64,000 bases of DNA, from the NCBI RefSeq assembly GCF_007667275.1, contig NZ_VDQT01000001.1:62001-126000 (forward strand), in the 5' to 3' direction. A model generated the notes under the pieces. It had not been told where the DNA came from and did no database searches. It saw nothing but the letters and a program-made list of their open reading frames with translations. A program made the position numbers and the translations under genes. Source of the stretch: Stenotrophomonas rhizophila (GTDB taxonomy: Bacteria; Pseudomonadota; Gammaproteobacteria; Xanthomonadales; Xanthomonadaceae). Below, one piece after another: positions 52,909 to 63,410 of this stretch; position 1 is the stretch's first letter; each line of letters starts with the position of its first letter.

Positions 52909-55406
52909 GCCGGGTGCGTGCCACCGCGCGCCTGCAGCTGCATGCGGGATTCACCCTGGACTATGCCGCGCGCCAGGTGGATTACTACGCCGCGCTCGGG
53001 ATCAGTCACCTGTACCTGTCGCCGATCTGGCGCGCCGTGCCCGGTTCGACCCATGGCTACGACGTGGTGGACCCGACCGAGGTGAACCCCGAGCTGGGCG
53101 GCGAACGTGCCCTGCGCGCGCTTGCCGGCCGGGCGCGACAGCGTGGCATGGGGCTGGTGCTGGACATCGTGCCCAACCACATGGCCGCCCACGCGGACAA
53201 CCGCTGGTGGTGGGACGTGCTCCGGCACGGCCGCGCCAGCCCCCATGCCGACTGGTTCGACATCAACTGGAACGCGCCACTCGCAGGCGGCGCGCTGCAG
53301 CTGCCGATCCTCGATCGACCGCTGGACGCGGCCATCGACGACGGCGTGCTGCGCGTGGAGCAGGAGGCTGGGGGTGCGGTGCTGCGTCACCACGAGGCGC
53401 GGTTGCCGCTGGCACCCGGCACGGTGCCCGATGCCGCCCCTGCCGATCTGCGCGTCGTCATCGAGGCGCAGGCCTACCGCCCGATCTGGTGGCGGCTGGG
53501 CGACGACCGCTTGAACTACCGGCGCTTCTTCACCATCTCCAGCCTGGTCGGCCTGCAGGTACACCACGAAGGGGTGTTCGAGACCGTGCATCGCCTGCCG
53601 CTGGCGTTCCTGGCGGAAGGGCTGGTGGACGGCCTGCGCGTGGACCACGTGGACGGCATTGCCGACCCGCAGGCCTACCTGCAGCGACTTCGCACCGCGA
53701 TGGACAGCGCATGCGCCACGCATGATGTTGCGCCCCTGCTGTGGGTGGAAAAGATCCTGGCGCCGGACGAGGAACTGCCGGCGTCGTGGGCCTGCGACGG
53801 CACCACCGGATACGATTTCATGGACCAGGTCGCGGCGTGGCTGCACGACGCGTCGGGCGAGGCGCCGCTGGCCCGGCAGTGGCACCAGGCCACGGGGCGC
53901 AACACTGCGTTCATCGCTGAAGAGCGGCAGGCGCGCGGTGAAATGCTGGCGCGTGGCCTGCGCAGCGAGTTCGACGCACTGCTGCGGCACGTGGCGCGCA
54001 TGGAACGCGCCGAGTTACCGGCCAGCGCCCGGTTCGGGCGTGCGCTGCTGTCGCGTGCGCTGACCGCGCTGCTGGTGCGCTTCCCGGTATACCGGACGTA
54101 TGCCACGCCAACCCGTTTCGACGAGCACGATCAGCGTCGCTGGGACGCGGTGCTGGACAGCGTGGAGCGCGAGGAACCGGCGGATACGGCACTGGCGGCG
54201 GGCTGGATTGCTGCCTGCTTCCGCGACAGCGGCGATATGCGCGCACGCGCTACGCTGCGGCGGCGCTTCCAGCAGCTCAGCGCGCCGCTCAACGCCAAGG
54301 CGGTAGAGGACCGCGCGTTCTACCGCTACGGCGTACTGCTCTCGCGCAACGAGGTCGGCAGCCGTCCCGACCATTTCGCCCTGTCCACCCGTGCCCTGCA
54401 CACGCGCACGCTGATGCGGGCCCACCACCACCCACAGGCCATGCTGGCCACGGCCACCCATGACCACAAGCGCGGTGAAGACAGCCGTGCGCGGCTGGCA
54501 GCGCTGTCCGAGCAGCCGCAGTGGTGGGGCAGGCAGGTGCGCACCCTGGATCGTCGCGCCGCACGCGCCGGGTTGGCGCTGCCACCGCCGGCGGTGCGCC
54601 ACATGCTGTGGCAGACCCTGCTCGGCGCGTGGCCGATGCAGGGCCTGCAGGACCCGCGAAGCTTCACTGAACGGGTCGTGCAGTGGCAGCTGAAGGCGCT
54701 GCGCGAAGCCGATCTGTTTTCGTCCTGGACCGACCCGGATACCGCCTTCGAGACCCGCACGCAGGCCTTCATCGAACAGCTGCTGCTGCACCCGGCCACG
54801 GTCTCGCTGCGCGGCGTCCTGCAGCAGGCGGCCGAGCATGTCGGCGCCGCCGGCGCCCGCAACGCGCTGGCCCAGCTCACGCTGCGGCTGACCGTGCCGG
54901 GCGTGCCCGATCTGTACCAGGGCACCGAGGGCTGGGACCTGTCGCTGGTGGACCCGGACAATCGCCGCGAGGTGGACTACGCGCAGCGCCGCGCCTGGCT
55001 CGACGATGCACGCCGCTGGCCGCAGCTGCTGGCGCAGTGGCAGGACGGCGCCGTCAAGGCGCGCCTGCTGCGTGACGTGCTGGCCCTGCGACGCGAACAA
55101 CCGGCGCTGTTTGCCGAAGGAAGCTACCAGCCGCTGCATCCGGACCGCGATGTGCCGATGCTGGCCTTCCAGCGCGAGCACGCCGGCCAGCGGCTGCTGG
55201 TGGCGGTGGCGCACCACACCGCGGCGCAGCCTGCCCGGCAGGGCGCCGCGCTGTCCGCTTCGCATTGGGGCGGGGCGTCACTGACGGTCCCGCCCGGGCG
55301 TTACCGCAACCTCCTGACCGGCGCCACGCTGGTCAGTGATGGCACTCCCCTGCGCCTGCGGCAGCTGTTCGACGGCAGCCCGGTCGCGATTCATTCAACC
55401 TGCTGA
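52905..55406 (+). CDS. treY: Malto-oligosyltrehalose synthase
   Basis: An 833-residue GH13 enzyme that turns the reducing-end alpha-1,4 bond of maltodextrin to an alpha,alpha-1,1 bond. The opening TARLQLHAGFTLDYAARQVDYYAALGISHLYLSPI is characteristic. The catalytic Asp is in VDGLRVDHVDGIADPQAYL, the Glu in LLWVEKILAPDEELP, and the TATHDHKRGEDSRARL block holds the third Asp. The tail has VPGVPDLYQGTEGWDLSLVDPDNRR. It works with TreZ to make trehalose. Its ATG overlaps the malQ stop; three bases separate its stop from the DUF2934 gene. Confidence 0.93.
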   Translation: MSRVRATARLQLHAGFTLDYAARQVDYYAALGISHLYLSPIWRAVPGSTHGYDVVDPTEVNPELGGERALRALAGRARQRGMGLVLDIVPNHMAAHADNRWWWDVLRHGRASPHADWFDINWNAPLAGGALQLPILDRPLDAAIDDGVLRVEQEAGGAVLRHHEARLPLAPGTVPDAAPADLRVVIEAQAYRPIWWRLGDDRLNYRRFFTISSLVGLQVHHEGVFETVHRLPLAFLAEGLVDGLRVDHVDGIADPQAYLQRLRTAMDSACATHDVAPLLWVEKILAPDEELPASWACDGTTGYDFMDQVAAWLHDASGEAPLARQWHQATGRNTAFIAEERQARGEMLARGLRSEFDALLRHVARMERAELPASARFGRALLSRALTALLVRFPVYRTYATPTRFDEHDQRRWDAVLDSVEREEPADTALAAGWIAACFRDSGDMRARATLRRRFQQLSAPLNAKAVEDRAFYRYGVLLSRNEVGSRPDHFALSTRALHTRTLMRAHHHPQAMLATATHDHKRGEDSRARLAALSEQPQWWGRQVRTLDRRAARAGLALPPPAVRHMLWQTLLGAWPMQGLQDPRSFTERVVQWQLKALREADLFSSWTDPDTAFETRTQAFIEQLLLHPATVSLRGVLQQAAEHVGAAGARNALAQLTLRLTVPGVPDLYQGTEGWDLSLVDPDNRREVDYAQRRAWLDDARRWPQLLAQWQDGAVKARLLRDVLALRREQPALFAEGSYQPLHPDRDVPMLAFQREHAGQRLLVAVAHHTAAQPARQGAALSASHWGGASLTVPPGRYRNLLTGATLVSDGTPLRLRQLFDGSPVAIHSTC

Positions 55407-55409
55407 GAT

Positions 55410-55576
55410 ATGACGATGGACGAGCAACAGAAAGCCGAACGTACCCGGGAACTGGCCCGGCAGATCTGGGAGGCGGAAGGCCGCCCGGAAGGACAATCGG
55501 CACGTCATTGGCAGATGGCCGAGCGGCTGGTCGCCGCCGAGATCGAAGCGCTCCTGCACGACCAGGAGGTCCCGCG

Positions 55577-55580
<4 letters not shown>
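55410..55580 (+). CDS. DUF2934 microprotein inserted before glgX
   Basis: A 56-residue protein: two helices with ARQIWEAEGRPEGQSARHWQMAERLVAAEIEALL. The pattern of Trp, GRPxG and HWxxAE is the DUF2934 signature; function is unknown. It starts at 55410 (an ATG at 55416 is an alternative) three bases after the treY stop, and its stop overlaps the glgX ATG (ATGA). The position inside a carbohydrate operon suggests a helper or regulator of TreY or GlgX; this is inferred. Confidence 0.75.
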
Positions 55581-57703
<2,123 letters not shown>

Positions 57704-57737
57704 CCGCGTTGCACCACCAGTAGAAGTACTGAGGCCC

Positions 57738-57754
57738 GCGCTGCGCCGCAGCGC
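57738..57754 (+). terminator. GC hairpin downstream of glgX
   Basis: GCGCTGC and GCAGCGC pair as a perfect 7-bp stem with a GCC loop. There is no T tract, so it is a weak candidate for ending the operon. Confidence 0.3.
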
Positions 57755-57837
57755 GCATGATGGGAATGAACGGGGGCGGCCGCTTGGCGGTGCGCCCTGC
57801 GTTCAGACAACAGACTTCCCAACGCCAGGGTGGCGCC

Positions 57838-59253
57838 ATGCAGTGCCTGCGGTGCGCGCGACGCTGTCTCCCGGCTGCAGGGGTGCTGCTGCCCGCCTTG
57901 TTGCTCGCCGGCTGCGTGCAGGGGCCGGCGTATGTACGACCCACGGTGCAGGTACCGTCGCACTATCGTTTTGCTTCCACGCCGCTTCCACCGGCGCCGG
58001 CACCCACCTTGGCCGAGGTGCCGCGCTGGTGGCGCCACTTTGGTGATGCGCAGCTCGACGCGCTGGTCGACGAGGCATTGCGCGCCAACCATGATCTCGG
58101 CATCGCCACGGCGCGGGTTGACGAGTTCGCCGCGCGGGCGGCAGCCTTCCGCGCCGAAGCGCTGCCGGTGCTCGGCTATGGCGTGGCTGCCGGGCGCCAG
58201 CGCACCCCGGGTGTCGGCACCGGTGGCAATTACGCAGGCCTGCTGTCGGCCAGCTGGGAGCTCGATCTCTGGGGGCGCCTGCGACGCGAGCGCGAGGCCG
58301 CGCGTGCCGAGCTGATGGCCACCGAGGAGGCGCGACGTGGCGTCGCGTTGACCCTGGTGGCGGCGGTGGTGACTGGCTACATCACGCTGCTGGACCTCGA
58401 CCGCCAGTTGGAGATCGCACGCGCAACGCTGGCAGGGCGAGGCCAGAATGTAGTGGTGTTCCAGCAGCGCCTGGACGGAGGGGCGTTGTCGGAACTGGAA
58501 ATGCTGCAGGTGACCGCCGAATACGAAAGCGCGGCGGCGGCCATTCCAGAGCTGGAGCAGGCACTGGCGATGCAGGAGCACGCGCTGTCGGTGCTGGTTG
58601 GCCGCAACCCCGGCGCCATCGCGCGTGCGGGCACGCTGCAGGCCCTGCATGCGCCGTCCGTTCCGCCCGGGCTTCCCTCCGATCTGCTGGCGCGGCGTCC
58701 GGACATCCTGCAGTCCGAACAGGCGCTTGTGGCGGCCAATGCGCGCATCGGTGTAGCCCGCACGCTCTACTTTCCGCGCCTGTCGTTGAGCGGGGACGCC
58801 GGCTCGGCCAGCACCGAGCTGGACCGGCTGTTTACCGGGCCAGCGCGGACGTGGTCGTTTGCCGGGCAGCTGTTGGGGCCTATATTCGCCGGTGGCAGCA
58901 TCGCCGCCGCCAACCAGCAGGCCGAGGCACGCAACCAGCAGGCCTTGCTGGCCTACCAGGGCGCGATCCAGGATGCGTTCCGTGACGTGGATGATGCCCT
59001 GGTGGCCATCCAGTCGAACACTACGCTGGTGGCGTCGCTGGAGCGGCGCGTGACAGCGCTGCGGCGTGCGGTCGGCCTGGCGGTGGAACGCTACGACAAC
59101 GGTTACTCGGACCACCTGGAAGTGCTGGATACCGAACGTGGCCTGTTCTCGGCCGAACTGGCGTTGAGCAGCGCACGGGGCAACCGCTATCGGGCACTGG
59201 TCGCGCTGTACCAGGCGCTCGGTGGCGACTGGGCCACGGAGGCCGCGCAATGA
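57838..59253 (+). CDS. NodT-family outer-membrane efflux lipoprotein
   Basis: A 471-residue TolC/OprM-like outer-membrane factor. The signal ends in a lipobox LLLAGC, followed by VQGPAYVRPTVQVP, the standard NodT opening. Repeated coiled-coil stretches (ARAELMATEEARRGVALTLVAAVVTGYITLLDLDRQLEIA; LPSDLLARRPDILQSEQALVAANARIGVARTLYFPRLSLSGDAG) show the two-fold OMF repeat. It starts at the ATG at 57838; upstream codons are not signal-like. It is the first gene of a three-component pump with the two genes that follow (ATGA overlaps). Confidence 0.9.
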   Translation: MQCLRCARRCLPAAGVLLPALLLAGCVQGPAYVRPTVQVPSHYRFASTPLPPAPAPTLAEVPRWWRHFGDAQLDALVDEALRANHDLGIATARVDEFAARAAAFRAEALPVLGYGVAAGRQRTPGVGTGGNYAGLLSASWELDLWGRLRREREAARAELMATEEARRGVALTLVAAVVTGYITLLDLDRQLEIARATLAGRGQNVVVFQQRLDGGALSELEMLQVTAEYESAAAAIPELEQALAMQEHALSVLVGRNPGAIARAGTLQALHAPSVPPGLPSDLLARRPDILQSEQALVAANARIGVARTLYFPRLSLSGDAGSASTELDRLFTGPARTWSFAGQLLGPIFAGGSIAAANQQAEARNQQALLAYQGAIQDAFRDVDDALVAIQSNTTLVASLERRVTALRRAVGLAVERYDNGYSDHLEVLDTERGLFSAELALSSARGNRYRALVALYQALGGDWATEAAQ

Positions 59254-60425
59254 CCCCGCCTCCCACCCAGGAACCCTCGATGCAGACCGCAGCAGCCCCG
59301 CCAGCCGAGGCGACGGGCCCCGCAGCCGCAGCGCCTGCGGCACCGCCCGCAGGACCGGCACCCGTGCGCCGGATCGTTCGCCTCACGCTGGCGGCGCTGT
59401 TGCTGGTGTTCGTGTACCACCTCATCGCCGACCGCTTCACCCCGTACACGTCGCAGGCGACAGTGCAGACCTTCCTTGTCCAGATCGCGCCGGAAGTAAG
59501 CGGCCCGGTGGTCGCCGTGGACGTACGTGACAACCAGCCGGTGAAGGCCGGGCAGCCGCTGTTCCGGATCGACCCACGGCCCTTCGACATCGCGCTGCGC
59601 GCGGCGCAGGCCAGCCTGGCAGTGGCGCAGCAGGGCGTGGATTCGAGCGCGGCCGACGTGCGGGTGGCTGCCGCGCAGCTGCAGCGGCAGCAGGTGGAGC
59701 TTGCCACCAGCCAGCAGTTGGGAAAGATCGTGCTGGACCTGTCGGCAAAACGCGCCTTGTCGGAGACCTCGGCGATTCGTGCGCGCAGCGACATCGCCCG
59801 GACCCGTGCCGAGATCGAGCGCGCCCGGGCCGAGTCCGAGCGTGCGCGGATCCGGCTGGGCGATGGCGCGGCCGGGCATCCGCAGGTGCTGCAGGCGCTG
59901 ACGGCGGTGGAGCAGGCCACCCTGGAACTCCGCCACACCACCGTGCTGGCCCCCGGTGCCGGCGCGATCACCAACCTGCGGCTGGCCCCGGGGCAATTCG
60001 TCAGCCGCGGCCAGCCGGTACTCGGTTTCATGGCCGACGGTCCACGCTGGGTGACCGCTGCGATGCGCGAGAACCAGCTGGGTCGGATCCGTCCCGGTGC
60101 CCGCGCGTACGTGACCTTTGACGACCAGCCGGGCGACGTGTTCCCCGCGCGCGTGGACAGCGTCGGCTGGGGCATTGCCAACGGCGGCGAATCACCCACC
60201 GGGCAGCTGCCGACGGTCGACGCGCCGACCGGCTGGCTGCGCGAACCGCAGCGCTTTCCGGTGCGCATCGCGCTGGACGGTGCGTCCGGCAATGCAGCCG
60301 CGTTGTCGCCGGGGCGCAGTGGCGCGCAGGCCAGCGTGGTGGTGCTGACCGCGGACGGCTCGCTGCTCAATCCGTTGGCCCGGGCATGGATCTGGGTCGT
60401 CGCGCAGCTGAGCTACCTGCAATGA
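59250..60425 (+). CDS. HlyD/EmrA-type membrane fusion protein
   Basis: A 391-residue periplasmic adaptor. A Pro/Ala-rich cytoplasmic N-terminus (about 38 residues) precedes one membrane helix (IVRLTLAALLLVFVYHLIA). Then come a lipoyl half-motif (VQIAPEVSGPVVAVDVRDNQPVKAGQPLFRID), an alpha-helical hairpin (about 115-220) and a beta-barrel with VLAPGAGAITNLRLAPGQFV. It links the inner-membrane DUF2955 protein to the outer-membrane factor. The Pro-rich N-terminus is longer than in EmrA. Overlaps by ATGA at both ends. Confidence 0.9.
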   Translation: MTPPPTQEPSMQTAAAPPAEATGPAAAAPAAPPAGPAPVRRIVRLTLAALLLVFVYHLIADRFTPYTSQATVQTFLVQIAPEVSGPVVAVDVRDNQPVKAGQPLFRIDPRPFDIALRAAQASLAVAQQGVDSSAADVRVAAAQLQRQQVELATSQQLGKIVLDLSAKRALSETSAIRARSDIARTRAEIERARAESERARIRLGDGAAGHPQVLQALTAVEQATLELRHTTVLAPGAGAITNLRLAPGQFVSRGQPVLGFMADGPRWVTAAMRENQLGRIRPGARAYVTFDDQPGDVFPARVDSVGWGIANGGESPTGQLPTVDAPTGWLREPQRFPVRIALDGASGNAAALSPGRSGAQASVVVLTADGSLLNPLARAWIWVVAQLSYLQ

Positions 60426-61474
60426 ACGCGCCGGTCCCGGGCGTGCAGCGCGCAGCCACCCATGCGGTGCTGCGCTTCGCGGTCGCCGTGACGGCGGCAT
60501 TCGTGATCGGCGAGGTGCTGGGCTGGTGGCCCAGCTTCCTCGCCGCCGTGCTGGCAGCGGTACTGCTGGCGAGCCTGCCGGTACGCCCGACGCTGCGCAT
60601 GGCCGTTGGGCTGGTAGCGGTGATGGCGGTCGTCGCATGGCTGCCGTACCTGCTGGCGTCGTTGCTGCGCGGCGTGCCGGTGGTGCTGTTCGGGCTCGCC
60701 GCGCTGGGCATGTTGCTGGGGTTCCATGCACTGCTGCAAGGGCGTCCCAAGCTGCCGGCAATGCTGCTGCTGATCTGCCTGGCGGTGATACCGGTGGTGG
60801 TGCTTACCGCACCGGCGCAGGCGGCTGCGTTGCCGTGGGCCCTGGTCCGCGGCATGGCACTGGCGCTGGCGCTGATCCTGGTGACCTTCGCGGCATGGCC
60901 TGCGATGCCACCACCGCGCGCCACGCCTGCATACGCGCCGCTGGGCGCGACCCCCTGGCGCCTCGCGCTGCTGGCCACGGGGGTGATGCTGCCGATCCTG
61001 CTGGTGTACCTGCTGTTCGGTCTGGTGGATGCGTTGCCGGTGATCGTCACCACGGTGATGCTGGTGATCCATTTCGACCCAGGGCAGAGCGCGCGTCACG
61101 CGCTCGCCCTGATCCTGGGAAATCTTGCCGGTGGCCTGCTCGGCTGGTGCATGCACTTGGCGTTGCTGACCACACCGACCCTGCCGTTCCTGGCGCTGCT
61201 GCTGTTCCTGGTCTCGATCGGATTCGCCCAGCGCATCGCGGTCGGCGGCGCGGTCGGTGCGGTGGCGCTGGTCGCCTGCAACGCGGCGTTGATCATCTTC
61301 GGCACCGCGCTCGCCACCGGCCCTGCGTCGGTGATGGTGTGGCTGACCCGGCTGGCCCAGTTCGCGCTGGCCGGCGCATTCGCGCTCGGCATGATGCACC
61401 TGCTCTGGCAGCGCTTTGCCACCGTCGCCGCACGCCCGGCGGCGTTACCTTCGCCTTCAACCCACGCGCCCTGA
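60422..61474 (+). CDS. DUF2955 (FUSC-like) inner-membrane transporter
   Basis: A 350-residue membrane protein with about 10 helices arranged as two repeats (RFAVAVTAAFVIGEVLGWWPSFLAAVLAAVLLASLP early; LALLATGVMLPILLVYLLFGLVDALPVIVTTVML later). This is the DUF2955 family, relatives of the fusaric-acid/aromatic-carboxylate exporters (AaeB, FUSC). With the adaptor and outer-membrane factor it forms a tripartite pump. Fusaric-acid or phenolic-acid export is likely by analogy, but the substrate is unproven. S. maltophilia has a known FuaABC fusaric-acid pump; I cannot tell if this is it. No divergent LysR gene is present here. Confidence 0.85.
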   Translation: MNAPVPGVQRAATHAVLRFAVAVTAAFVIGEVLGWWPSFLAAVLAAVLLASLPVRPTLRMAVGLVAVMAVVAWLPYLLASLLRGVPVVLFGLAALGMLLGFHALLQGRPKLPAMLLLICLAVIPVVVLTAPAQAAALPWALVRGMALALALILVTFAAWPAMPPPRATPAYAPLGATPWRLALLATGVMLPILLVYLLFGLVDALPVIVTTVMLVIHFDPGQSARHALALILGNLAGGLLGWCMHLALLTTPTLPFLALLLFLVSIGFAQRIAVGGAVGAVALVACNAALIIFGTALATGPASVMVWLTRLAQFALAGAFALGMMHLLWQRFATVAARPAALPSPSTHAP

Positions 61475-61491
61475 GCGCCAGGAGACCTTCC

Positions 61492-62040
61492 ATGACCACG
61501 CTTCGTTCCGCAGACGCACCCGAATTGAATCCGGCGGCCAACGATCCGCGACAGAAGAAGCGACTGGTGCTGGGCGTCGCGGTCTGGGTCGTCGGCTGGA
61601 TCCTCGGGCTTGGCCTGATGCCGGTGGTGGAAGCCTCGTCGCTGTCCGAAGGCCTGAAGACCACGCTCAACGGCGTGCTGCTGCTCGGCTTCCCCAAGCT
61701 GTTCCTGGTGCTCGCGGTGGCGATCATGGGCAAGCCGGGCTTCGCCTATCTGAAGTCGCTGATCGGTGCGCGTCTGCGTCGGTTCGCGCCGCCGGCCTCG
61801 GTCAGTCCGCTGCGTTACCGGATCGGACTGATCCTGTTCATCGCGGTCATCGTGCTCAGCTCGATAGGCCCGTACGTCGTGCCGGAATCGGGATCGCTGC
61901 GCATGCAGCACCCGCACCTGATGGCAATGAGCGGCGACCTGCTGCTGATCGTCAGTCTGTTCATCCTGGGCGGCGACTTCTGGGACAAGCTGCGCGCCCT
62001 GTTCGTGCGCGACGCCAAGGCGGTGTTCCCGCCGGCGTGA
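61492..62040 (+). CDS. Small membrane protein with transporter-suffix-like domain
   Basis: A 182-residue membrane protein with four hydrophobic helices: RLVLGVAVWVVGWILGLGLMPVV, GVLLLGFPKLFLVLAVAIMGKPGF, RYRIGLILFIAVIVLSSIGPYVVP and LMAMSGDLLLIVSLFILGGDFWDKL. The FPKLFLVLAVAIMGKPGF block resembles the transporter-suffix domain found at the end of some pumps. AGGAG lies before the ATG at 61492. It follows the DUF2955 pump by 17 bases and may be cotranscribed. Function is unknown. Confidence 0.6.
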   Translation: MTTLRSADAPELNPAANDPRQKKRLVLGVAVWVVGWILGLGLMPVVEASSLSEGLKTTLNGVLLLGFPKLFLVLAVAIMGKPGFAYLKSLIGARLRRFAPPASVSPLRYRIGLILFIAVIVLSSIGPYVVPESGSLRMQHPHLMAMSGDLLLIVSLFILGGDFWDKLRALFVRDAKAVFPPA

Positions 62041-62055
62041 TCTGCACGGAAAAGT

Positions 62056-63279
62056 TCAGGGCTCGTCGGCGGGCGACATTCCGGGCGGGCGCGACAGCCA
62101 CACCGGGCCTTCGCGGGCCCGGTCGTAGCCGACCTGGTAGAGCACGGTCATGCGCGCCGGATCAAAGCTGGCGGCGTCGGCCAGCGCAAGCCGCGAATCG
62201 ATGGTGACCCAGGCAAAGCGCGCACCGTCGCGCCGGGCGTAGGCGTACTCGCGGAACAGGTCGCCGATCATCCCGGCGCGGCCGGCGACGTCGATGGAAC
62301 GGAAGGCAATGCCGCGCAGCGAACGCTCGGCCGGGTCCGAAGCCGCAGCCAGCTGGCCGTTGTGGATCATGAAAGCGTCGTAGGTGGCGGGCGCGCGCGA
62401 CAGCCGGTTGTAGAGGCGCTGCGGATCGATGATGCCGGCGTGCAGGAAAATGTTGGCGGCAACGAAGCCGTCCACGTGCATTTCGTCGTAGCGCTTGCCC
62501 AGCACGTCCACCTCGATCAGTACCGGCGGGAAGGCGATCGGGATCGAGGCCGATGCCAGCATCACCCGTCGAAACAGCGCCAGCGCCTCCGGCGATCCGC
62601 GCGTGGCGATCAGCCCCATGTTCCAGACCACGAACTGGCGCGAATCCAGGTCCGCCGTGCCCATGTACAGACGACGCCCGGCGCGGTGTTCAGCGGCGAT
62701 CCTGGCCAGCAACGGTGCGTCGATGGCGCGTGCGATCAGTGCCTCCAGCGGCGCGGTGTTCGCCAGTGCATCGCGGCGCAGCAGTGCCATCAGCGGATTT
62801 CCGGCCGCGAACACGTCGGCGTCAGAGGTGGTGGTGTAGAAGCGCCGCAACGCGTCGTCATGGTCCGGTCCAAGGAACGCGTAGGGCGCCATCAGGGCGC
62901 CGGTCGAGACCCCGGTGACGATCTTGAAGGTGGGGCGGCTGCCGGTGGCGGTCCACCCGTTGAGGAAGCCCGCGCCGAAGGCACCGTTGGCGCCGCCGCC
63001 GGACAATGCCAGGTGCGGGTAATGGATGCGGCCGTCGGCCGCGACAGGGAACTGCTCGGGGTGCTCGTCGCGGATGGACTGCTCGAAATCCTCCTCCATG
63101 TCGCGATTCGGGCGGCCGGCCCAGGCGCGTACATCCGGCATGCCGGGCACCACGGCCCAGGCGATCTGGTCGGCGGGCACCGGGGTGCGGGGCAGGGTGG
63201 CGCAGCCGCCCAGCAGCAGGCACACCACCAGGACAGCGGCCAGAAGCGGAAGGCGGCGGAAGGCATGGATCGCATCCAT
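62056..63279 (-). CDS. Patatin-like phospholipase, lipoprotein
   Basis: A 407-residue patatin with a lipobox LLLGGC, so it is a membrane-anchored lipoprotein. The patatin elements are the oxyanion loop LSGGGANGAFGAGFLNGW, the nucleophile Ser in GVSTGALMAP and the Asp of the dyad in HVDGFVA. It would hydrolyse acyl esters of lipids. The start at 63279 is right at the signal; upstream codons include Cys/Arg-rich sequence with no function. The repeat pair at 63331-63410 lies just upstream. No partner gene suggests a substrate. Confidence 0.88.
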   Translation of the reverse strand: MDAIHAFRRLPLLAAVLVVCLLLGGCATLPRTPVPADQIAWAVVPGMPDVRAWAGRPNRDMEEDFEQSIRDEHPEQFPVAADGRIHYPHLALSGGGANGAFGAGFLNGWTATGSRPTFKIVTGVSTGALMAPYAFLGPDHDDALRRFYTTTSDADVFAAGNPLMALLRRDALANTAPLEALIARAIDAPLLARIAAEHRAGRRLYMGTADLDSRQFVVWNMGLIATRGSPEALALFRRVMLASASIPIAFPPVLIEVDVLGKRYDEMHVDGFVAANIFLHAGIIDPQRLYNRLSRAPATYDAFMIHNGQLAAASDPAERSLRGIAFRSIDVAGRAGMIGDLFREYAYARRDGARFAWVTIDSRLALADAASFDPARMTVLYQVGYDRAREGPVWLSRPPGMSPADEP

Positions 63280-63330
63280 GCGCGCAGCGTGGCATCGACC
63301 CGGACCCGGTTCCACAGTAATTCCCGCAGC

Positions 63331-63410
63331 GTAGGGACACGCCACGCGTGTCAGCGTGGACCTGCACCGAGCGGTGCGGCACCCCGTGGACACGCATGGC
63401 GCGTCCCTAC
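63331..63410. repeat. Inverted pair of GTAG-headed palindromic repeats (SMAG type)
   Basis: The 22-base element at 63331-63352 starts GTAGGGACACG and its near-perfect inverted copy at 63389-63410 ends CGTCCCTAC; two positions differ. Each arm can itself fold (GACACG with CGTGTC). The pair forms a REPIN-like structure about 80 bases long between the patatin and LysR genes. The GTAG head of the second copy contributes TAG to the LysR stop codon. Confidence 0.85.

Noticed and set aside
57738..57754. Further SMAG element after glgX
   Set aside because: The stem has no GTAG head and is a plain GC hairpin.
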